From positions 93,002 to 157,001 of the forward strand of contig NZ_VOEI01000008.1 in the NCBI RefSeq assembly GCF_007846095.1: 64,000 bases of DNA, given 5' to 3'. How positions within the stretch are numbered: the first letter of the stretch is position 1; every line of letters begins with the position of its first letter. Positions 59,135-64,000 of the stretch are shown in pieces. The notes under the pieces were generated by a model. The model had not been told where the DNA came from and ran no database searches. It was given only the letters and a program-made list of their open reading frames with translations. A program made the translations under genes and the position numbers. Origin of the DNA: Mucilaginibacter achroorhodeus (GTDB lineage Bacteria; Bacteroidota; Bacteroidia; Sphingobacteriales; Sphingobacteriaceae).

Positions 59135-59185
59135 AATTGTGGAAAACTAATTTTATTAGCATAATAATATATTCAAATCAAGAAA

Positions 59186-59193
59186 TATATTTG
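59186..59193 (+). promoter_or_regulatory. -7 element of the methylase gene
   Basis: TATATTTG matches TAnnTTTG exactly, 32 bases upstream of the methylase ATG. Confidence 0.65.
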
Positions 59194-59194
59194 T

Positions 59195-59223
59195 AACCAT
59201 GTGTAAGGTTGTTTAACATGGTT
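59195..59223. promoter_or_regulatory. Candidate operator: inverted repeat before the methylase start
   Basis: An 8-bp perfect inverted repeat, aaccatgt (59195-59202) and acatggtt (59216-59223), lies between the -7 element and the start codon at 59226. The methylase has an N-terminal MerR-like HTH, so self-repression through this site is likely, by analogy with C5-methylases that carry an HTH. Confidence 0.55.
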
Positions 59224-59225
59224 TT

Positions 59226-60473
59226 ATGAAAAAAGTTTATACAATATCTGAAGTCGCAAGTTTATTGGGCAAAAGTAAAGAAACGCTTAGAAGATGGGAC
59301 AAGAGCGGAAAATTGTGTGCTCTTAGAGAACCAATGAGCAATTATCGCTATTATAAAAAAGAACAGCTTTCTTTTTTTGAAGAATTTAATAACCATCAAA
59401 TTCAGGATTCTATTGATATTAAACCTCAAGGTGACTATAACGTATTAGAGCTATTCGCTGGAGCAGGTGGTTTAGCAATTGGACTTGAACAGGCTGGGCT
59501 TAAATGTGCAGCATTAAATGAGATTGATCACTGGGCTGCAGAAACATTACGCTTTAATAGGCCACATTGGAATGTTTTAGAGGGTGATATCCGCGAAATA
59601 TCTTTTTCTGGTTTGAGGGGTAAAGTAGATGTTGTAACCGGTGGATTTCCTTGCCAGGCGTTCAGTTATGCTGGCAAAAAACTTGGTTTACAAGATGCAA
59701 GGGGTACACTATTTTATGAATTTGCAAGGGCGGTGCAAGAAACCTCGCCGGCTATATGTATCGGCGAAAACGTTAGAGGCCTGCTAAACCATGATGGTGG
59801 TAAAACTTTGAAGGGAATGATTTCCATTCTCGATGAAATTGGCTACCGTGTGATAGACCCAAAAGTACTTAAAGCCATATATTACAAAGTCCCCCAAAAA
59901 CGTGAACGATTGATTTTGGTTGGTGTTAGAAAAGACATTGAAATTGATTTCGAATATCCTCAACCAACAAAAGCTACTTATACCTTGAAAGATGCTTTAA
60001 AAAAGGGCGAGCTTTTTAATGAAGATGTTCCATTATCTCCAGGCGCTAAATATCCTGTGAGCAAGAAAAAAATATTGGAGTTAGTTCCGCCCGGCGGATA
60101 CTGGCGCGATCTTCCGTTAGATTTACAAAAAGAATACATGCAGAAAAGCTTCTTTCTTGGCGGTGGAAAAACCGGTATTGCACGCAGAATTAGCTGGGAT
60201 GAACCAAGTTTAACTTTAACTTGTAGCCCAGCTCAAAAACAAACTGAACGATGCCACCCTGAGGAAACTCGCCCCTTCACAGTAAGAGAATATGCACGTA
60301 TACAAACGTTTCCAGATAATTGGAAATTTGCTGGCCCTGTATCAAGTCAATATAAGCAGATTGGTAACGCAGTGCCTGTAAACTTAGCTAAAGCAATAGG
60401 AGAATCTATTGTAAAGTTTTTAAATGAAAAAAGGTTAATTGAACAGAGTGAAAAATCTTTGATTGCAATATAA
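59226..60473 (+). CDS. DNA (cytosine-5-)-methyltransferase with N-terminal MerR-like HTH
   Basis: A 415-residue modification enzyme. Residues 1-50 form a MerR-type winged helix (YTISEVASLLGKSKETLRRW, KLCALREPMSNYRYYKKEQL). C5-methylase motifs follow: I, LFAGAGGLAIGLEQAG (76 on); IV, GGFPCQAFSYAGK with the nucleophile C133; VI, GENVRGL (ENV at 171-173); VIII, QKRERLILVGVR; X, IGNAVPVNLAKAIG. The HTH probably regulates its own expression. The nuclease partner at 60480 is convergent, and vsr is divergent. Recognition is probably GGNCC, judging from the Eco47II-type partner. Confidence 0.93.
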   Translation: MKKVYTISEVASLLGKSKETLRRWDKSGKLCALREPMSNYRYYKKEQLSFFEEFNNHQIQDSIDIKPQGDYNVLELFAGAGGLAIGLEQAGLKCAALNEIDHWAAETLRFNRPHWNVLEGDIREISFSGLRGKVDVVTGGFPCQAFSYAGKKLGLQDARGTLFYEFARAVQETSPAICIGENVRGLLNHDGGKTLKGMISILDEIGYRVIDPKVLKAIYYKVPQKRERLILVGVRKDIEIDFEYPQPTKATYTLKDALKKGELFNEDVPLSPGAKYPVSKKKILELVPPGGYWRDLPLDLQKEYMQKSFFLGGGKTGIARRISWDEPSLTLTCSPAQKQTERCHPEETRPFTVREYARIQTFPDNWKFAGPVSSQYKQIGNAVPVNLAKAIGESIVKFLNEKRLIEQSEKSLIAI

Positions 60474-60479
60474 TTTGAG

Positions 60480-61235
60480 TTATCCAAAAACTACTTTAAA
60501 AATTTGATTCTGTATCATTTCGAAATGATCATCCAATCCGTTTACAATATCGTCTATTATCTCTGAAACGTCTTTGATATCATCTTCTTTTGTCACATCA
60601 GCAATAACTGATGGTAAAGTTTTATAAATTTTGTACAAAGCATCAGGGTCTCCAGTTACTTTTTCATAAACTGCTTTCCCCCAAATTGCTTTTACAGATT
60701 CGATTTTATTAAACCCCTTTTTCACCCAAACTCCTTCGCCAGACTTCTTAGTGGAATTCGAAATTATATATGCCCAATATGCTGTTGCTTGATGCTTTTT
60801 ACTTGTAATGTCTTCCAATTTACGTCTCACATCTTTAAGGGCGCTATCGCTACAGGTGTTGAATTTGTTTTTTATTTCAATGAATAGTGTTTTATCATCG
60901 TTTACTAGATCGATACCTTGACCTACTTTGAGATCGGTCCAATTATCGACTCCACCTAAAATTTTTTGGTGAAATTCTCCCATCTTTTGTTCAACTGACT
61001 TATCCAGTTGTCTTAATATTTCTTTTCTAATCCAATCTTTGACCCCTATTTTTGAAACTTCGAAAGTCATTTTGAACGGATCCACAACATTACTAAATAA
61101 AGAACTTTTGAAAATATCCTTCGCGACAATTGCTTTTTGTAGAGATTCCTTTAATTTTTTTGCGTTATTGAATGAATCTAACACATATCGCACGCACTCT
61201 TTGTAGTGCTCGTCTGATATAAAATCTACGTACAT
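60480..61235 (-). CDS. Type II restriction endonuclease, Eco47II family
   Basis: A 251-residue nuclease. The core GQGIDLVNDDKTLFIEIKNK has the PD-(D/E)xK type residues (D, E and K in EIKNK), and the remainder (YWAYIISNSTKKSGEGVWVK; SVKAIWGKAVYEKVTGDPDA) resembles the RE_Eco47II family, whose known member cuts GGNCC. It converges with the methylase, ends 6 bases apart. AT-rich throughout. Confidence 0.87.
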   Translation of the reverse strand: MYVDFISDEHYKECVRYVLDSFNNAKKLKESLQKAIVAKDIFKSSLFSNVVDPFKMTFEVSKIGVKDWIRKEILRQLDKSVEQKMGEFHQKILGGVDNWTDLKVGQGIDLVNDDKTLFIEIKNKFNTCSDSALKDVRRKLEDITSKKHQATAYWAYIISNSTKKSGEGVWVKKGFNKIESVKAIWGKAVYEKVTGDPDALYKIYKTLPSVIADVTKEDDIKDVSEIIDDIVNGLDDHFEMIQNQIFKVVFG

Positions 61236-61248
61236 ATAAATATTTTTT

Positions 61249-61278
61249 CAAGTATAGTTATGTTTTATCAAAAGCAAA
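61249..61278 (-). promoter_or_regulatory. Promoter of the restriction endonuclease gene
   Basis: Minus-strand TATACTTG (61249-61256, one mismatch to TAnnTTTG), 18 bases, and TTTG (61275-61278). The leader to the ATG at 61235 is about 10 bases. Confidence 0.5.
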
Positions 61279-61356
61279 AATTTGAACATCAACGATGCAT
61301 TTCTATGACACAAATTCGGTTGAATATGCCTTATCGGCTAGTGATTTTTTAACAAT

Positions 61357-62427
61357 TTATTTCTTCATCAATTTATTCACCATCCCCAAAGAAATACCAA
61401 GCTCTTTACTGATCAGCCGCTGGCTGTAACCCCGGGCAGCTAACTCGGGCACCCGGGTTGCCAATGCTTTCTGGTGATAAGTGCGGGATGATAGGTGCTG
61501 GCGCTCGGGGCTGTGGCCTTCAAAATCCATCTGCAGAAAGTTATGTGGTTTTGTAATGCGGCAGAGGCATACATTATCTTCGCCATACAGCTGCGCGCTG
61601 CTACGTTGCTTTATCTGTTTGAGGTAGCGCAGGCCGGGTTGGGTAGCGCTTGTACCAATGGCAAAGGCACTATCGGCTAGGTTTATCATCAGCTTGCTGC
61701 CCAGCATATCATCGGCCGAGATAGGCGCACAAGGGTTGCGGCGCTTAGGTGTATGGGCCAGCACCAGGATAGAGAGGTTATAGTCGGCCCGCAGCGTTTT
61801 CAATTTCTTCATCAAATTAAGCGCAGCGGTGGCATTCTCCATACCGGCACGCAGGCAGGTAATATTGTCAATAATGAGTACGGTGGCCTTTAATTCCATC
61901 ACCCAAAATTCTATGGCATCAATTATCTGCTCTTCCTGGTAATCTATCCCGTTAGCTAACAGGCGCTCGGGCGTAAACTGCGCCCTTAAAAAGTTGTTAT
62001 TAAAATTATAGTCGGCACCGGCGTGGGTGTAGCGCTTGTAAAACTGCCGGGTCCCTAATTCAAAATCTACATAAAGCACTTTGGCAGGGTCGGCATCCAT
62101 GCCAAAAGGCGCAATGGGCCGCCCCTCGGCTATGCTGTTGGCAATTTGCACGGCCAGTACCGATTTGCCCACGTTGGTATCGGCAAGCAGGATGGCTATT
62201 TCGCCCTCGTGCCAAAACTCTCCGAAAAGCATTTTGAGTACCGGTTCCTGCTCGCCCAGGTCCATCCAGCGCTTACCGGTAGCAGGGTGAAACAGGTAAC
62301 GGTAAATGGGGTCTTCTTTAGCAGGTTCAGGATCGGGCGGAGGCGTAGGGCAGTAGATCATGCCGCGTGATTCGGCCCGTATCCGGTCGATCTTCTCCGG
62401 CCGGCCGGTAGGATAGTAATATTCCAT
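61357..62427 (-). CDS. RepA-like/AAA family ATPase with C-terminal HTH
   Basis: An ATPase of about 356 residues with RecA-like P-loop GEIAILLADTNVGKSVLAVQ, Walker B in VLIIDNITCLRAGMENATAA and SILVLAHTPKRRNP. The form matches the plasmid RepA hexameric helicase/AAA_25 group. The last 30 residues, YSQRLISKELGISLGMVNKL, look like a resolvase-type HTH. The frame is open to ATG 62451; I prefer MEYYYPTGRPEK at 62427, without certainty. No replication origin or partner gene (primase, relaxase) lies next to it, so it may be a remnant of an integrated element. Confidence 0.8.
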   Translation of the reverse strand: MEYYYPTGRPEKIDRIRAESRGMIYCPTPPPDPEPAKEDPIYRYLFHPATGKRWMDLGEQEPVLKMLFGEFWHEGEIAILLADTNVGKSVLAVQIANSIAEGRPIAPFGMDADPAKVLYVDFELGTRQFYKRYTHAGADYNFNNNFLRAQFTPERLLANGIDYQEEQIIDAIEFWVMELKATVLIIDNITCLRAGMENATAALNLMKKLKTLRADYNLSILVLAHTPKRRNPCAPISADDMLGSKLMINLADSAFAIGTSATQPGLRYLKQIKQRSSAQLYGEDNVCLCRITKPHNFLQMDFEGHSPERQHLSSRTYHQKALATRVPELAARGYSQRLISKELGISLGMVNKLMKK

Positions 62428-62547
62428 CAAATTAATTTTGTAATACAACATGGCACGGCAGAAACACCGTGCAAACCAAAGCCGCAGAACGCAGCCATTA
62501 CAAATATACTCAACAAAGCCACAGCAAATGGTGACACAATGCTGTCA

Positions 62548-62601
62548 GCGTTCACGGCGTTCACGGTGTTCACCAGCGTTCATACCGTGAACGTGAACAC
62601 C
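62548..62601. repeat. Quasi-palindromic word repeat, locus K
   Basis: The words gcgttcacg, gcgttcacg, gtgttcacc and gcgttcat face accgtgaac and gtgaacacc; ggtgttcac (62566-62574) is complementary to gtgaacacc (62593-62601). It lies between the esterase stop codon and the RepA-like gene, about 95 bases from the latter's start. The architecture is the same as in the other loci but it is smaller. Confidence 0.6.
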
Positions 62602-62665
62602 CACTTTTAGGGGTGATTTGGTAGTAGTGGGCAAAAAAAGTAAGCCAAAGTAACCCCATACTAAG

Positions 62666-63790
62666 CTACTTTGGGCCCAAAGCAGCCATAAACCGCAGCA
62701 CCGCGTAGGTAGACAGTTGGCCACCCGGCCCGTTAATGTTATAATCGAAGCCATGGGTGGCCCAGGGCAGTTTAAGCCAGTAATGCGGCACCCCTGCCTG
62801 CTGTAATTTCTCGTTAAGGCGGCGGCTATGCTCATAAGCCACCAGGGCATCATTAGCCCCATGGATGATAAGCGTAGGCGGCACCGAAGCATCCACAAAC
62901 GTCAATGGCGAGCTATTCACATATTGCTGAGGCACTTTGGCATACGTACCACCAAGGTACCGCTCCATCACCTTCCGCGAGTCCATTATCAACTTACTGG
63001 ACGGTACCGAATAACCCCACACCATATCGGCAGGGTCGTAAAAGTCTATCACTCCGGCAATGTGTTGGTTCTTAAGCGTATACCCCGCCACCAACGCTAT
63101 CTGCCCCCCCGCCGAGCGGCCAAGCAAAACAAACCGGTTGGTATCGATGGAAAGGTCGGCAGCATGGGCACGCAGGCATTTAAGGGCATTCTCTACGTCT
63201 TCAACAGGTGCCGGGCTCTTCCACCTCGGCGCCATGCGGTAATTGATGGATGCCACGTTGTAACCATTGGCAGCCAGGATGTTATTAAGTTCAGGCAATT
63301 GCTGCGAGTCGCCACTGCTCCATGATCCACCGTGGATAACGATAACGCAAGGTCGTGGTGCTTTGACCTTACTTGGGTAGAAATCCAGGGTTAGGGAAGT
63401 GTCTGCGTAAGTTATGTATGTGCGTGTGGAGTGGCCTATCGGTGGTGTTTTAGCAAAAAGCTTTGCAAAAGAAAATGGCTTTGCTGCCTCGGAGCTATTT
63501 TTAGCAGGAAATGCTTTATCAAGATCGTTTCCCAATTTGCCGGAAATCTGGCTTGCCTGAAAAAGCGGAAGAATAAATATCAGGAAACCTATGGCACTTA
63601 TGATACTACCGATGATAAAATTCTTGTCGCCCCGTTGCCCCGCACCCAACACGACCAATGCCACCAGTGCAAGCACCCAGCAATACTCGCCGGAAATAAC
63701 AGCAAGCAGCCACAGATGATATTCGGGTGCAGGAAACAGGATCAGCAAGGCTGTTAACAGCAGTAGAATGCTAAAGATTAATCGTATCAT
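62666..63790 (-). CDS. Membrane-anchored alpha/beta hydrolase (HSL/BD-FAE-like esterase)
   Basis: A 374-residue protein. Three or so N-terminal membrane segments (FSILLLLTALLILFPAPEYH; LALVALVVLG; IGSIISAIGFLIFILPLF) precede a hydrolase domain from about residue 120. The oxyanion motif is IHGGSWSSGDSQQLPELNNI, the nucleophile elbow LLGRSAGGQIALVA, the acid is in TLIIHGANDALVAYEHS and the histidine in WATHGFDYN. This is a carboxylesterase or deacylase of the hormone-sensitive-lipase type. Substrate unknown. Upstream, a terminator and the 5S rRNA gene end. Confidence 0.88.
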   Translation of the reverse strand: MIRLIFSILLLLTALLILFPAPEYHLWLLAVISGEYCWVLALVALVVLGAGQRGDKNFIIGSIISAIGFLIFILPLFQASQISGKLGNDLDKAFPAKNSSEAAKPFSFAKLFAKTPPIGHSTRTYITYADTSLTLDFYPSKVKAPRPCVIVIHGGSWSSGDSQQLPELNNILAANGYNVASINYRMAPRWKSPAPVEDVENALKCLRAHAADLSIDTNRFVLLGRSAGGQIALVAGYTLKNQHIAGVIDFYDPADMVWGYSVPSSKLIMDSRKVMERYLGGTYAKVPQQYVNSSPLTFVDASVPPTLIIHGANDALVAYEHSRRLNEKLQQAGVPHYWLKLPWATHGFDYNINGPGGQLSTYAVLRFMAALGPK

Positions 63791-63887
63791 TTTCTGAAGC
63801 TAATGGCTGCAATTTAATCAAATTACAATATCCCGACTCCAGCTCTGTAATCTTCGCTCCAACAAGCAAAAATTGCCTAAACGCAAA

Positions 63888-63918
63888 AAAGCCTTCTCCT
63901 GTTTCCAGTGAAGGCTTT
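63888..63918 (-). terminator. Terminator of the rRNA operon
   Basis: Perfect stem aaagccttc (63888-63896) / gaaggcttt (63910-63918), followed on the minus strand by a T-run. It lies about 9 bases after the 5S rRNA end. Confidence 0.85.
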
Positions 63919-63926
63919 CTAATAAA

Positions 63927-64000
63927 GGTTGGCACCGACCTACTCTCCCACATTTTACTGCAGTACCATCGGCTCTGGCGGGCTTAACTTCTCTGTTCGG
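63927..64000 (-). rRNA. rrf: 5S ribosomal RNA, 3' part (runs off the window)
   Basis: The minus strand reads ccgaacagagaagttaagcc at its start in the window and ends tgggagagtaggtcggtgcc followed by aacc, the conserved 3' half of bacterial 5S rRNA. About 40 bases at the 5' end are missing. The operon should continue beyond the window with 23S and 16S rRNA genes on the minus strand. Confidence 0.92.

Overview
The window reads as chromosomal DNA of a Bacteroidota bacterium. Gene content (DUF4369-type TlpA proteins, an OprB-like porin, a long SecA with a SEC-C tail, a BcsB/GT2 exopolysaccharide cluster), the repeated -7 element TAnnTTTG upstream of genes, and the general lack of Shine-Dalgarno sequences all fit that phylum. 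Protein style suggests family Sphingobacteriaceae (Mucilaginibacter or Pedobacter-like); this assignment is an inference without database support.

Layout: 1-4.9 kb DNA repair and information genes (uvrA start, sigma factor, nth, recA); 5-12.8 kb small-molecule enzymes, an AraC/DJ-1 regulator, an arginase-fold protein with missing metal ligands and two tandem TlpA-like thiol proteins; 12.9-17.7 kb purD and secA, divergent; 17.9-24.5 kb SPOR protein, M20 peptidase, MFS exporter, asnS; 25-28.8 kb a dnaG primase lacking zinc ligands, yraN and a glutaminyl cyclase; 28.8-34.3 kb a SAM-I riboswitch followed by metH, a four-helix-bundle (S23/IVS-type) gene and metF; 34.5-41 kb HTH, HD hydrolase, porin, YceI, histidine kinase and the DUF47-Pit phosphate pair; 41.2-46 kb pyrH, nagA and the rplM-rpsI-rpsB-tsf operon on the minus strand; 46-50.7 kb aldo-keto reductase, acyl-ACP desaturase, GH5 glucanase; 50.7-57.7 kb an exopolysaccharide cluster (kinase, BcsB-like, GspE_N-GT2, membrane protein); 58.2-61.2 kb an AT-rich restriction-modification island (orphan gene, Vsr, HTH-fused C5-methylase, Eco47II-type nuclease); 61.4-63.8 kb a RepA-like ATPase and an esterase; the end holds the 3' part of a 5S rRNA gene on the minus strand.

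The most unusual signal is a set of about ten intergenic quasi-palindromes (loci A-K below). Each arm is built from short, imperfectly repeated 'words' of 7-13 bases, the words differ between loci, and the two arms are inverted complements. In most of them one arm ends only a few bases upstream of a start codon. At one locus (32861-33355, between metH and metF) the space between the arms holds the four-helix-bundle gene, the same plan as the intervening sequences known from some 23S rRNA genes. I propose that the short elements are ORF-less relatives of this element; this is an inference. There is also a 148-bp tandem repeat and several widespread REP-like intergenic repeats. No tRNA gene, CRISPR array, transposase or prophage was seen.
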